A DNA stretch of 64,000 nucleotides from Ochromonas danica (taxonomy: Eukaryota; Sar; Chrysophyceae; Chromulinales; Chromulinaceae): NCBI GenBank assembly GCA_015146655.1, contig VKHL01000039.1, positions 1-64,000 of the forward strand, given 5' to 3'. The notes beneath the pieces were generated by a model, which saw nothing but the letters and a program-made list of their open reading frames with translations, did not search any database and was not told where the DNA came from. The translations under genes and the position numbers were made by a program. Of the stretch, positions 20,321-33,292 are shown one piece after another; the stretch's first letter is position 1, and each line of letters starts with the position of its first letter.

Positions 20321-22355
20321 TTATTTGAAGATAGACACTCTTCGAGAAACAGGGATACGTGTCTTGGCATCTCCTCCAGCACCTGATCTGGCCATTGGAG
20401 AGCGAGGAGCATGTGATTCTTGCTGTAAAGAAGGAGAGCAGCGTCGAAGCTTCCGTAACCACATGGCCCGGATCGGAGCAGTCTCACTCTCGTCGAAATC
20501 AAGCATCCAGAAGCTCTCGACACCGCTCACAGTAAAAGTGATCTTCCAAGCGTGTCTTCCTTTGTAGCTGTCCTCGGTAAGAGCAGTTACATCACCACAA
20601 TTAATGGTGTTTTTGTTTGCATCCAAAGCCAAGTCAGAGTTGTAATAGGTAAGTTCATCGTCCACAAGGATAAACCAACGCTTTTTCCAAGCATTAGATA
20701 ACAAAGATTCAGACACTTTCCACATCCAGCCGCACATAGTGTGATTGCGGGAAGGAATAGATATTCCCAACGTGAGTTGAGGCAGAAGATTATAGCGACT
20801 GCTGATACGACTTCCTTGGCCAGTTTCCTTTGGCTTAAGAGGCACCAAAGGTACTTGGTTGCTGTCAAGAATAGGGATAACCAAATCATGGAAGAGAGGC
20901 ACGGTGAAGTTGGCGGGAGTAGGTGAGCGAAGGGCATCAGTGACTTTGACAATCGCCTGGCCGAGGAACTCGCTGGTGTTCTTGTCCATCAACGTCACAA
21001 TAATGTAATCCACCTGGTTAAGGGCAGTAGCTGGCACCTCTTTCTTCAGATTGAGACTTTCCAAGCGATAGTGGGAAGTGACTTTCCCAGCAGACTTGAC
21101 CAAATCCAGAGGCACTTTGACGTCAGGATCGACTAGAGCGTGGTGACCGATAGGAAGAGCCAATACGAGACCGGACACAAAGGCACAGACATCACCTTCA
21201 GACCCACGTAACCCCTCCAATTTATGAAGGATGGTGTTGACCACCATGGGGTAAGCAACACGAAGACGAGCAGCACGACGGATGGCCAAGAATCGACGAA
21301 CAACAGATTGAATAGTAATGATGCGACGTTGACGAGAGCGACCACGATTGACTTCTTTAGCCATTCTCTCATCCACCTTCTGCTTGTACAAACGACGAGC
21401 CTTGTGGACACGCCAGGCACATTGGAACTTGATAGCAGCTAAACGCTCACGATTGCGCTGCTTCTGAGCCTTAATAGCAGCCATACGACGCTTAGCCAAA
21501 CGAATACGATATCGACTCTGAATCTTGCGAGCATAGGCCTCACGCTTCAACTGCTCTTTTTGTGCCTTCCTGATAAGCATGCGACGACGAGCTTGCTTGG
21601 ATCGCCAAGCATTTTGTACCATGATAGCAGCAGCTTCACGAGCTACAAACCATTTCTTCTCCTTACGAGCAGCAAAGAATCTGGCTTTAGCACCCATGCT
21701 CTTAAACATTTGTGCAAGATGCTTCTCCTATATAAAATACATGGATACAGTATCCGTCAGTTAGGTGGAGGATAAGACAAGGTGATCTTCTATAAAGTAA
21801 AGCACTGACCTGTTCTTCTTGTTGTAGAATAGCAAGACCTTCAGCTTCTCTTAGCTTCGCATTAGCAAGCTCTTCTTCCATCATTTTAGCCGTTGCTGCA
21901 GTAACTTCTTTCAATCTTTCTTCTTCTAAACGCTTTTGTTCTTGTTCAATCTTAGTACGTTCTGCATTAGTGGACATAATCGAGATAACAGATTCCGCTG
22001 CCGCAGTTTCTTGTCCTCTCTCAGGAGGCATTGTCCAATTAGCATCACTCGCAGACAAGTTAAAAATCTGAATGCATCGTTGTCTGATTTCATCACAAGA
22101 AGCATTTAATAAAAGCTTCTCGCCATTTACAAGATCCACGGCAAAAGGAAAAGGTTTATCGTCAGCATCTTTAGGAGTTAAATAATTACTTTTAGAGCCA
22201 GCCATGTTGAGAGTTCCTTTGAGCTTTGTGGAGTCATAATATTCCAAGCTTTGCTCTTTAAGTTTGAAGGTACGTACAGCCCAAGGTCTGGCAAGAGCAA
22301 ATCCTCTACCACGTCCTTTCTTTTCAAGAAGTACTTCATAAGTTGGAGAAGACAT
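20321..22355 (-). CDS. PH - coiled coil - IQ repeats - PH protein
   Basis: Two exons, 22355-21810 and 21727-20321, intron 82 bp, phase 0; 650 residues. Order: a PH-like domain (about 5-100, YEVLLEKKGRGRGF...PWAVRTFKLKEQSLEYYDS), a Glu/Lys/Arg coiled coil (about 130-190), at least four IQ motifs (about 210-345: IMVQNAWRSKQARRR, ARKIQSRYRIRLAKRR, AIKFQCAWRVHKARR, ITIQSVVRRFLAIRRAARL), a middle region with C2-like VDYIIVTLMDKNTSEFLGQA (about 420-480), and a C-terminal PH domain (about 520-620, CGWMWKVSESLLSNAWKKRW). IQ motifs bind calmodulin; PH domains bind phosphoinositides. The name and pathway are unknown; a Ca-sensitive membrane scaffold is an inference. Confidence 0.85.
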
Positions 22356-23178
22356 TCTTGATCACAGAATTAATAATTAATGAAGAAAGAAAGAGAGAAA
22401 AAAGAGAAAAGAGAGATGAGGAGGAGGTGGAAGATAGTGTGGATCTTCTTTGAAATTTTATGATGCTTTTGCTTCTGCTTCGTCTTCTTCTACAGCGGCG
22501 TGGCTGACCGACCACTGGCCAGACAGACATAGCCGGTGTGTGTGTGTGCGTGTGTGTTTGTTCTGTATGGGGGGGTGGGGGCATGTCTGCGTGGTGGGTC
22601 AATCTTTCGATTTGCGCAAAAGGTGGAATTTCTTCAAGATGGTGAAAATTTCAAAACTTTGGGGGTGGAAACTGGAAACTGGAAACACAGGGTTATGCGA
22701 TATTTGAGTTTTTGTTCAGGGGAGATTAGTAAAATTGATATTTTAGAATCTGATGTTTGAAGAAAGTGGGGATATAATTTAGATAATTGCCCTAGGAAAC
22801 CAAAATCTCTAATAAACGCTATTGGAAGTCAATAAAACAGTCTTCCTGTCAAATAAGATGGTTTTGTGTGTGTGTGACCTTCAAGCTCTTGACTGAGAGA
22901 GATCATCATCTCCTCATATCTCATCATATCTCTGAGACAACAACAGAGAGGACTTGACTTCATTCATAAAAGAGAAATCTATCTTATTTCTCTCTTCTAA
23001 TACTTGACAAGTCTTCTTTTTTCTTTAATACAACTAACTTCTATTCCTACTATCTGATCAAGTTTATTTCTGTTTTTAATTAATTTCATCCAAATCAATC
23101 AATCAATTTCTACTTTTGGATCGTATTTTTTCAATTATCAGAGAAATAAAAGAAAGAGAAAAAAGATCTGTTTTCGTC
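22356..23178. promoter_or_regulatory. Divergent promoter region PH-IQ / Miro
   Basis: 823 bp. Contains a (TG)n tract at 22531-22560, GGAAACTGGAAACTGGAAAC direct repeats at 22670-22688, and TCTCATCAT-type repeats at 22905-22930. No gene supported. Confidence 0.45.
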
Positions 23179-25571
23179 ATGAAAGACCATGTTCGTATCT
23201 TATTGTTAGGAGATGATGGAGTAGGTAAATCCTCTCTTATCAGTACTTATATCTCCAGGCATTTCCCACAGAACATTCCATCCATCTTAGCAGATGCTAC
23301 CATTCCTGCAGAATCTAATGCTGATGATGTTCCTGTCACTATTCTTGACTCCTCTTCTCGTCTGTCTGAACGAGATCAATTAAAGAAAAAGATTACACTT
23401 GCTGATTCTTTAGTGATTCTCTATGATGTTACTCGACCTGAGACTTTAGAAAGTGTTTCACAATCATGGTTACCATTAATTATAGATGTTTGTGGAGGAA
23501 GTGTTAAGAAGCCTGTGTTAGTACTAGGTACAAAGATTGATCGACAAGATGATGATGAAGATTTGGAGAAGTTACAAGCAATTATTGAACGCTTTCCCTT
23601 TGTCGTCTTAGCAACAAAATGTTCTGCTGTTAAGCTAGAGGTTGATCGTGTGTTTCATTTAGGTGCCTCCTTGGTTACACACCCTTTATTCCCAATCTTT
23701 GATATGAATTCAAAAGATCTTACACCATCAAGTCGATCAGCATTTTTTCGTATTTTCCGTATCACAGATTTGGATGGAGATAATCTTTGGAGTGATGATG
23801 AGTTATTTCGCATTCAATCACAATGTTTTATGACTCCTATTACTGCCCGAGAAGTTCCAGCTATTAAAAGACAGATTCAGATTAGTACACCAGGTGGTAT
23901 TTCAAACAATCGACTGACTTTTGAAGGATTTCTGGCTTTGATGAAGATGAGTATTTTTAGTGCCATGGGTGTAGTACCATGGACCATTTTGAGGAAGTAT
24001 GGTTATGATGATGATCTCAATCTCCAGGTAACCCACCAATTCCTTCTATTTTGTCATATTGCCTTCCTATCCCTAATGTTCTGTATCGTTTTTTCTGCAT
24101 ATCATAGATACCTAAAGAAATCACGATACCTCCACCTTTACGTGACGATGAAGTTGCTGAGCTGACTGATGATGCAAAGGCATTTCTGCTTTCTCTAGCA
24201 CGGAATGCATATACTGAGAATGAGAAGCCTATCAATCCTGATTCTGATTCTAACAGTGAGATTGAGGATTGTCTGACATGGGAAGCACTAAGATTCATCT
24301 GGTCAACACTGACGACAGAAGATAATATGCCTTGGGCACACCCTCCCAATTACAACATGAGTTGGGCAGCCAGTGAAGATAAAGTTCATCCTACCACCTT
24401 ATCAATCCTCTTGACTGGCTTACCCCATAGTGGAGCAAATTTCTCCTTTGATGCTTGGTTATGCCAATGGAGTTCTCTGGCTGTTATTGATCCTGTGAGG
24501 ACTCAGATCTTACTCTTCAAGTTAGGTTATGTTGATCGCCCAGATCTAGGATTGGTTGGTTCCAAGGGGACTGTTAGAACGCTACAAGAAGAATATGATC
24601 GGCTGAAGACCCCCAAATCCTCTTGGCCTTCCCTTTTTTACTCTCCTTTCTCTAGTTCTTCCAACAATAATCCTTTCAGAAAGAGGACCACGGCTAATAT
24701 TTGTGTTCTTGGAGATAATGGAGTTGGCAAAAGTAGTCTTGTCTACCATCTCAGCGACTTGACGCCACCCGGAGCCAGAGACATTCTAGGTGTTGAGAAA
24801 GGTCAGTCTGGGCAGAAAGCATTTGAGTCTATTGTGGTAGGTAGTTGCATGGTCGACATTGGCCATCTCAATGAGAATCCGGCTTCTGTTGCTAGTGGAC
24901 CTCATTCCAGTATGGCTGTGGTACAACCAAGCCATGGTGTAGCCAGCAAAGATTCATGCAAGAATATCTCTGACAAGCCCCCATCCGTAGGACATCTAAA
25001 GAATCCTCTCTGCACTGTCTTCACGGCAATCCCTAAAGAACACATTCAGCAGTGGATGAAAACTAGCATTCACTCCTGTGACTGTGTTGTAATTGTTTTC
25101 CAATGTGGAGATTTATCCAGTTTGCAGTATGCATGGAAAGTAAATGAGATGCTACCTGATCATATTCCAAGGCTTTTTGTTGCTCAAAAAGTTGATCTGC
25201 TACAAGGAGCTAGCAGATACAAAAACAGCGATTTGTTGCGCAAACATGAAGAGGTTCTAGAAGCAGCTGTTTTGTATGCTAGTGAACATGATTTACCTAA
25301 AGTACATTGCATTTCAACCATGAATGCCTCTGGGATGAAAGAGTTCATGATAACTGTGGAAGACGTCTTACTACATCCTCTAAAGGGACTTCCCAAACGT
25401 TACAAGATTGCTCGTGAAGCAGCTGCTTTCAATACTCGGGTTTTGATTTACTTATCCACAGCTGTAAGCATTGTCTCATTGTCAACCCTGTTGTGGCGAT
25501 ACAATAAGGAGGTGAAAAGTTGGTTACATCAACTGTGGAGAGTTCCGACAGTGCTACGATTAGGAAAATGA
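23179..25571 (+). CDS. Miro, mitochondrial Rho GTPase
   Basis: Two exons, 23179-24027 and 24108-25571, intron 80 bp, phase 0; 770 residues. It is a tail-anchored outer-membrane GTPase that links mitochondria to motors and ER contacts. GTPase 1 (1-170): P-loop LLLGDDGVGKSSL, a degenerate G3 (TILDSSS, usual in Miro), G4 GTKID. EF-hand near 200 with FRITDLDGDNLWSDDEL; the helices and second hand follow (LTFEGFLALM). GTPase 2 (about 477-665): NICVLGDNGVGKSSLV, with a species-specific Ser/Pro/His insert and G4 changed to AQKVD. A membrane span near 735-752 (LIYLSTAVSIVSLSTLLW) ends the protein. It is longer than the usual 620-650 residues. I use ATG 23179 because translation upstream lacks an ATG. 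Confidence 0.93.
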
Positions 25572-25955
25572 GTGCATGTTAACCGATTAACGGCTGAGAT
25601 AAGTTCCTCTTTTCCATTTTTTTTTTCGCTGAGATTGAACTAGACTAGTGAGATTAGTAATGCACTATATTCCAAAGACAACATGTCTATAAGGTAAGGT
25701 TAGAATAAAAGGTGGTTTAGGCTATTGAAGGCCATGTGGTGCAAGGTTTTGCTGTTTTAACGAATTTAACGGTGTTTGTTATTATTCGACCTCGTGATGG
25801 TCAGACAAGTCAACCCTAACAAGGTACAGTATGTTATTCTAATAGAGCATTGAGTTTTAGATCTCCATACTTTATAATGCCATATCACAAAACACCAAAA
25901 GGACCAGCAGTATAGTATATATGGACGAGAGAAACAAAGAGAAAACCCAAACTTT
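25572..25955. other. Convergent intergenic region, no gene seen
   Basis: 384 bp between the stops of Miro and the purple acid phosphatase; T-run at 25616-25627. Nothing else recognised. Confidence 0.6.
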
Positions 25956-27758
25956 TTAATGTTGTTTCACAATCCAGAATTCATCATGATTCATCAGACC
26001 ATCTACATTTGGAATAGATTGGAAATGAAGATGACTTGCATTAAATGCGGTAATGAGACCAAAGCCAAAGGAATGAGAATAGTTGAAGTTATCCCAATCA
26101 ATATCCAAGGCCTTAGGAAAGAGTGGAAGATCATCAAGCATATCATAAGTCTGTTTGCTGTTGTCTGAGAGATCATAGAAGAGATCACCATAAGGTGCAG
26201 AAACATTCAAACTAGGCATAACAATACCATCAGCCATACGATAAGCAGACCAAGCAGGAGTTGGACTAATCCAACGTTCTGCTTGCATTCCACCAGCATG
26301 ACCTTGCATTACATGAACAGGTCCTTTTCCTTTGGAGTAATAGACATCAGGACGACCAGACTTACGAATAACACCTTTAGCACTTTGTAATAATGGTTCT
26401 TGTCCATCATGGAAATGTGTCGGGAAGACAGTAACTTGTCCATTTTCAACAGGATGGATACGTTCATAAGCATGCATATGACCAGTAATGGTTAAGTCTA
26501 CATCATATTGTAACAAGAGTGGTTCTAATAATGAAGCAAAGCTTGGTGAACCATCAACAGAACAATAGAAAGGTTTATGAAGTGAAACAACAATCCATGG
26601 TACATTAACACGATTGGCTTGAGCAGCTTCTAAGGCATTAATAAAGAAGTTACGTTGATCAGATCCTTCATCTAAAGAATGCTCAGAACTTAATGAAATC
26701 CACTCCACATTACCATAAGTAAACGAATACCAAAAGTTACCATTCGATCCTAATGCATTATTTTGTGGCATTTTATAACGTTGACTTACAGCAGTCCAAT
26801 TATAAAATCGTTCATGATTACCAACACCAACCATCCAGGGTACACGTGCAGCAATACGTTCATTTTGAATACCTAATAAATCCCAAATATGTTCAAATTC
26901 ATCTTCTTTAGAGATATTCAAGAGTTTAATTTCACTTGATAATCCAGCATATGATAAATCACCTGCAACAAAGACCATATCCCATGCTAATTCTCCCATG
27001 AGACTGACCATACGATCAATAGTTTCAAAACCAAATAACATAAATGTACCATGATCAGCTAAGGTAGCAATCTTAGTTGTTTGTGATGGATGATTTGTAC
27101 GTGGTGCAGCAGTAAAAGGGAAAATATTACTATAACGTATCGTAGCATTAACAGGATCATATCCGCCTACACGATAACAATATTGTTGACGTGGTAATAA
27201 TTCGATCATATTCGCTTCATAAATCATTCCTGTAAAAATTGGCCACCATTTTTGAGGTACAGTATAGGTATAATTAATAGCATTACTATAACGTGTGGTA
27301 ATATCATCCATGTTAATACCCTCACAGGAAGAAGAATGAGGTTGATATTGCACAAATGGTTTTTCTAAATTTTCCATTGTAACCCATTGTACTTTCATAG
27401 TAGATAATTCATTACCAAGTGCTAAATGAATTTCTTGTGGTTGATAAGGATCTTCTGAAACTAAATCACCATAAATTTTTTCTAAGATTTCTTCAAATCG
27501 ATCAAAAGTAATAGATGGTGTATTTCCTAATTTTTCGGTTAAATATTGTATAGCAGCACGATTATATTTAGGATTGCCATTCATTAATTGTAATAATTGT
27601 AATAATCCATCAATATCAACAGAAGAACGATGAAAACCTTCAGATAGGATTTTACGATAAGCTTGTGCTTGTTCATGAACAAGACGTGAACTAGAAGAAC
27701 TTCTTAACCATTGAAAAAGACAAAGAAGAGTTAATGAGAAAAACGAAGAACCAAGCAT
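25956..27758 (-). CDS. Secreted purple acid phosphatase
   Basis: Intronless, 600 residues. Signal peptide MLGSSFFSLTLLCLFQWLRS. After an N-terminal helical region (about 30-110) come a fibronectin-like domain (about 110-230) and a metallophosphoesterase domain (about 240-490). The metal-binding blocks are LADHG (the first Asp, usually GDxG), GDLSYA, GNHERFYNW, VVSLHKPFYCS and GHMHAYER. These provide the Fe-metal dinuclear site and the Tyr that gives purple enzymes their colour. It hydrolyses phosphate esters at low pH outside the cell or in the vacuole, probably for phosphate scavenging. The Gly-to-Ala change in the first block is minor. Substrate is unknown. Confidence 0.92.
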   Translation of the reverse strand: MLGSSFFSLTLLCLFQWLRSSSSSRLVHEQAQAYRKILSEGFHRSSVDIDGLLQLLQLMNGNPKYNRAAIQYLTEKLGNTPSITFDRFEEILEKIYGDLVSEDPYQPQEIHLALGNELSTMKVQWVTMENLEKPFVQYQPHSSSCEGINMDDITTRYSNAINYTYTVPQKWWPIFTGMIYEANMIELLPRQQYCYRVGGYDPVNATIRYSNIFPFTAAPRTNHPSQTTKIATLADHGTFMLFGFETIDRMVSLMGELAWDMVFVAGDLSYAGLSSEIKLLNISKEDEFEHIWDLLGIQNERIAARVPWMVGVGNHERFYNWTAVSQRYKMPQNNALGSNGNFWYSFTYGNVEWISLSSEHSLDEGSDQRNFFINALEAAQANRVNVPWIVVSLHKPFYCSVDGSPSFASLLEPLLLQYDVDLTITGHMHAYERIHPVENGQVTVFPTHFHDGQEPLLQSAKGVIRKSGRPDVYYSKGKGPVHVMQGHAGGMQAERWISPTPAWSAYRMADGIVMPSLNVSAPYGDLFYDLSDNSKQTYDMLDDLPLFPKALDIDWDNFNYSHSFGFGLITAFNASHLHFQSIPNVDGLMNHDEFWIVKQH

Positions 27759-28147
27759 TCTTTCAATTTTATTTTATTTTTCTCTCTCTCACTCTCTCTT
27801 ACACTGGTAATGTCTAATCAAAGAATGTCTAATTTGATGATGTGATGGACTTGTTGCAGACAAGAGATTGTCAGAACATGTGACACACCCAGTGATCAGA
27901 GGAAAAGTTAAGTTAACACTCCAACCCTACAATATCGACTCTAAACTAGTTGTTACCTCTCTGTTAACCTACTATTTTATTCTTCTCTCACTTCATCTTA
28001 AGTTAATAATACCATCTAAGAGGAATTACACAACGCGAAACAATCGTTTGAAAAACAAAAAGTCTGCCAGGAGTGGATTTGAATAAGAAAATTCAAAAAA
28101 AGAAGACAGTATTCATCATTAAGATAAGGATTAAGATTAATGATAGA
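27759..28147. promoter_or_regulatory. Divergent promoter region PAP / kinesin-like gene
   Basis: 389 bp; CT-rich stretch at 27781-27802 and AATACC/GTTACC-type sequence. No gene supported. Confidence 0.45.
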
Positions 28148-31007
28148 ATGTCTTTACCACCTTCTCTACTCTATGCAGGAGTGAATAAAGAGATTGTTGA
28201 TCTCAGTCAAGAATTACGATGTTTAGGTGGAGGAGATGCTAAAATTGAACATGTTGAACTCTTTGCCTTTATTCGACCTCATGAGGATCAAGATAACAAG
28301 GAAGGAAGAGGAAAAGGAAAAGGTGGGATGACGATATTGTGGAATCATGGATCATCCATTGCCTTGAGAGACATCACCTTCCCTGTCAATCATCCTGCCT
28401 CTGAGAGTCTCTCGCATTTCCCTGTGTCAGGTGCTACAGTGATGAATACTAATGAGGTTATAACCCTTCCACCTGCTGGTCGTCCTCCTTCTCCTCCTCC
28501 TTCTACCTCTACTGTCTTCTCTTCTAGTAAGATAGGAAGAGAGCTAGTGGAGAGAATTATGGACAGATTGATATCTGGTTTCAATGTCTGTGTCATGGGT
28601 ATAGGTGGATATGGAGGCAAGAAGACCTTCTCTTTGTTAGGGTCAACCATGTCAACGGCTACTTCTACCCATATGGAGACAGCAGACCCTAGACAAGAAG
28701 AGGAGGAAGAAGAAGAGGAGGAGGAAGAAGAGATAGAGCAGCAGAGTAAATATGGTAGTTTGATTGACTTGGTCCTAACGCGTCTCTATCAAACCTCCTC
28801 CACCACTACCTCTGCCACTACTACTCGTATAGCTATCTCAGCCTGGGCATTGATTAATGATGAGTTAATTGATCTTCTTCAGCCTAGCTCATCGAGTCAG
28901 ACACCAACACACTCCACCACTACCCCTACCCCTAGTGCTACCCCTAGTAGTGCTACTATACTAACAATGCCTCTACAATTCACTACCATATATTGTCCTA
29001 CACAACAGACAGCACAAAGAGTCATCCAAGAAGCTAGACGTCGTATGCACAATCCTATCTCATCTCATTTCTTCTTACGTATTCTTCTTCATACCAGTCT
29101 ACCACAAGGTAGTGGTATCAGTAGTGGTAGTGGTAGTAGTAGTGATAGTGGTAGTGATAAAGGACAAGTACGTTACTTCTATCTAATAGATTGTGCTGAT
29201 ATTGTTGCTTGTGGGAAATCTCACTATTTCCAATCTTTATCAGAGAAAGAGAAGATTATCGTTAGGAAAGATCAATTACAGATGAATCATCTCTTTAAAG
29301 TCATTCGTGAGATGAAGGAAATTAGTCGCAGCAGCAGCAACAGTAGTAGTGCTAGTACTGGTACTGGTAGTAGTAGCAGTAAGAAGGAAGGAGATAGTAA
29401 TGGTGGTAGTAATAATAGTGCTAGTGGTAGTAGTGGTGAGTTACAGTCTCAGCAGTCTGTCTCAGGTGTAGCAGCAGTACAAGTAAAACAGATTCTATCA
29501 GCACGAAATTCTAAATTGACAGCAATTTTAACACCAATTCTACAAGGAAATATGAAAATCTTTATTACAAGTTTTCTATCTGATAATAGTAATGAAGAAA
29601 GTTATTATTATGAAAATAAAACTATTTTAACATCTCTTTATCATGTATCAGATATACTTTCACCTTGTTATCGATTATTTGATATTCCATGGTCAGATTT
29701 TCATACGATGAGACCAGAAGATTATCTTGGACCTGTATATGTATCAACAAGGAAGAAGAATAAGAGAAATAAGCAGAAGTCACTGTCTAATAGAGATGTT
29801 GTTAAAGAAGCGGTAGTAGTAACTGCTGGTGTCTCTGGGCAGAATAGTAGTAGTAATAGTGGTAGAAATATACCTTCTAGTCCAGCTCATAGTATTGGTA
29901 CAGATTATGGTGATATTGATTTAGAAGCTATTGCAGGTGGAGCATTAGATCATCATCTCAAATCATCTCCATGGAATAGTAAACTATCTAGAGGAGGTCA
30001 GTCACAGCCACAACTACAACAACAACAACACGACACATTCTTGAGAGAAGTATCTTCCTTTCCTACCAAACCACCCTCACCACCACCGCCACCACTACTA
30101 GTACCAACCTCACGTCAACCATCTGCACTCCAGCTGAATGGGAAGCTATTTTCTTTTATTCCAAATACTAAAACATCTTCAACAGGAGGAGAAGAAGAAG
30201 AAGGCAGTGGTAATGGTGGTGAAGTGAAGAAAATAATGAGTGAATTTCATCAGTTATTAAATCAAATCAAATATCAAGAGGATATAGTCAAGACGGATGT
30301 CATTGTATCAGATAGTATTCTTCATCGTGCTAGTTGGCTTTCTTCTCAAGAATGGCATAATACGATAGAATCATCCTCCTCACCTATTAGAAGACCTAGT
30401 TTAGATCCAATGTCAGCATCTACTACTATTAGACAAGCAACAAGTTCCTTCTTGCCTCACAAGAATCATGACCACTGTATGATGACAATAGGAGGAGGAG
30501 GAATACAACAGTCTAATAATGTGTTGAATAAAGAGAAGGTGGTGAAAGGTCAACAACATGTCATTATTCCTCCTTCTAGTGATAACAATAATACTAATAA
30601 TACTAAGAGTAATTGGCATATCCTATCTGATGGACAACAAGCATCATCAGACCATATGAACACAACAACAGATCATCATCATTCAATAAAGCAATCATAT
30701 GATTTCTCTTTCAAACCATCTATCAATCAATTTCATTCTTTATTAGATGAAGATGATGATGCTGATCATAATAGCATTGGACAAGAAGAAGGAAGAAGAG
30801 ATAGAGAAGGTGATAATCATCCAGTTGGTAAGAAGAGTTCAATAGTCCAGCAGGACGATAATAATAACAACAAGAATAATCAGAATAATCTATATTATGA
30901 TGGTAAGTATTGTTCTTCTTCTATCTTATTTTGTCAATGTCTCTTCACCATGTGTTGAACAATTCTTCTTATTGTTTGTTTGTTTGTTTGTTTGTTTGTT
31001 TGTTTGT

Positions 31008-31048
<41 letters not shown>

Positions 31049-33038
31049 GCTGTTGTTGTGGTTGTGGTTGTTGTGGTTGTGGTTGACGATGATGATGATG
31101 ATGACGACGATGTTGCTTATAGGTGATATGATAAATGCTCTTCTCAATGAGAGTGGACCTTATATGTGTCAAGATGATTTCTCTTATCATCAAACAACTT
31201 CTTCTCCAGATCACAAAGATATGGACTATTATGATGATGTTGATGATCCTTCTTATCTATATCATGATCTCAATACAACTGATGATAATAATCATAATCA
31301 TGATCAAAATGCAGATGATAGTATTATTAATCCTGACTATTTGAGTGACGGTCACAGTAGTCATAACAGTGTTGTGGATAGCTTAGACTCTCCCCCACTG
31401 CCACCACCCACTAGGACTAGCATTAGCACCAGAGGCAGCAGTGAGAATAACCCTCCATTGTCACCCAATCGTCTTCATGGAGATACTTCCCCTTCTCTTC
31501 CTCCTCCCCCTCCTTCTCATATCATTCAATCAACAACTGCTTCTAATCGACAGGTTAATAAATCAGATGAGAGAAAGGATAGACTACAAGGTATTAAAAG
31601 CTCCAGAAATCTTCGTTCTACTTCTCTTACCATACCAGACTATGGTAGAAGCTTTTCTGATGAAGTCAACCTTGGCTCTCTCTCTGATTTAGCTATTCCT
31701 ACTGACATTAAAGATCTTGCTAGTGCTTTAAAAGAAATTGAACAATTACGAAGACAACAACATTCTTTATTACAAACAATTCAAGTCAATAAAGCAGAAA
31801 AGGAACATTGGATAGAACAATGTCAAAACTTACAAAATGATATAGCAGAGATGAAAACACAACATGAAGTTGATATTGATCATTATCAATATAAAATAAA
31901 ACAAATAGAAGGGAAATTACGTCTTGCTATGGAAGGAAATTCATTTGAATTACTTTTCCAATTATTTGAAAAAGAAATTTCGAAATTATCAAATGAAAAT
32001 CATTTTCTACGAGAAAAAAATCTTCATTTAGAAAGTCATCAATTCTTAATGAAAGAGAAGCAGAACCATCCTAGTAGTAATAATAATAATAGTAATAATA
32101 ATAATGGGAGTGAAGAGAAGACTTATAGCCAACAAGCTAGTAGTTATAGTTTAAATATTCAACGTTTAACAGAACGTTTAAAGAAATCAGGTCAAGAAAG
32201 AGAATCAATTCGATTAGCTTATGATGAATTAAAAGTGAAAGAAAGACGTTTTCTATTACAAGAAAAGTTATATAAAGATATGAATCGAAGATTAACTTTA
32301 ACATTTCATGATTTACAAAAATATAAAAAACAACTTGATCAAGAACAATTACAACATATGGAATTAAAAAGACAATTTCAAGGTTTACAAGTCTATAGTG
32401 AAGAATTAAAAGATGCAAATAATAGATTATTAACAGAAAATGGTGAATTAAATCATGAAGCTGCTATAATGCGTCAACAATTAAGAGAATTAGAACAAGA
32501 AAAACAGAAAAACTTGAAAATGCGTAAAATAGCAGATAAATATGATCGTCTCTCACAAAGATCGATTAATCAAAGGTCTTCGATATCTCCAAATCGACCA
32601 CCACCACCACGACCACCAGCAGCAGCAGCAGCTCTTCCGTTAAGAAGTAATATCGACATGACTAGTAGACAAGGTGGTGTAAATGGACTAGGAGCAGGTT
32701 ATGAAGCTAAACATCTTCGACAAGAATTACCCTCCTCCTCCTCTACTATGGATCGTATGGGTGGACCTCGAGAAAGAGATCCTCACCCTTCTTTATCAAA
32801 TTTCACTATTAACGAGATTGATCGTAAAATACCTGCTCCTTCTTCTACAATCGAACAGATTCTAACTTCACTACAAACTACAATGGTATCGACCAATCCT
32901 GCTTTATTACCATTAATGAGAAGATTAGAGCAAGCTATTCATATTGAACGCTTACGTGCTCTTGATGAGAAATCAAAGCTATTAGATAAAATCAATGTTG
33001 TCAATGGTGGTGTTAAATCAAATCCTTTGAAACGCTGA
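28148..33038 (+). CDS. Kinesin-like protein with eroded motor motifs
   Basis: Two exons, 28148-30902 and 31123-33038, intron 220 bp; 1556 residues. Residues about 30-560 follow the kinesin motor plan: FNVCVMGIGGYGGKKTFSLL at the P-loop place, AISAWALINDELIDLL (usual EIYNExIxDLL), NPISSHFFLRILLHTS at switch I, RYFYLIDCADIV at switch II, then ILSARNSKLTAILTPILQGN, the clearest kinesin box. The Walker A spacing, the SSRSH switch I (here SSH) and DLAGSE are altered, so ATP turnover is doubtful. Low-complexity inserts (Glu run at about 190, Ser/Thr, Ser/Gly/Asn) split the motor. Residues about 1105-1400 form a long coiled coil rich in Gln/Glu/Lys/Leu; a Pro/Ser tail follows. It may be a non-motile tether. 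Which kinesin class it came from cannot be told. Confidence 0.78.
30974..31103 (+). repeat. (TTTG)n-(TTG)n-(GAT)n microsatellite in intron
   Basis: Inside the only intron of the kinesin-like gene: about nine TTTG units to 31010, then TTG units to about 31085 with TGGTTG variants, then GATGATG to 31103. It makes most of the 220-bp intron, the largest but one in the window. Confidence 0.9.
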
Positions 33039-33292
33039 TTTATGATCATTGTATTCCATTGGAGTTGCACTGCTCTTTCCATGGAATGTCCTTGTAAAGA
33101 GAGTGGGGAAGGAAGAAGGCTTTAACTTCCCCCAAGTGTGGGGTGTTAGTCCCTCGAGTAAGTGAATGATGGAAGAAGTCTCTCCTAAGAGATCATTTGT
33201 TATTCATAATCTAATTCATATCAACTGCTGGTCACACACTCTACCCTCCCTCCCTCAGTCACTCTTCTATTGAATAGTCATCATCTTTCATT

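Noticed and set aside
30926-31214. Asn/Gln/Thr-rich antisense frames
   Set aside because: They are readings of the TTG/TTTG microsatellite in an intron.
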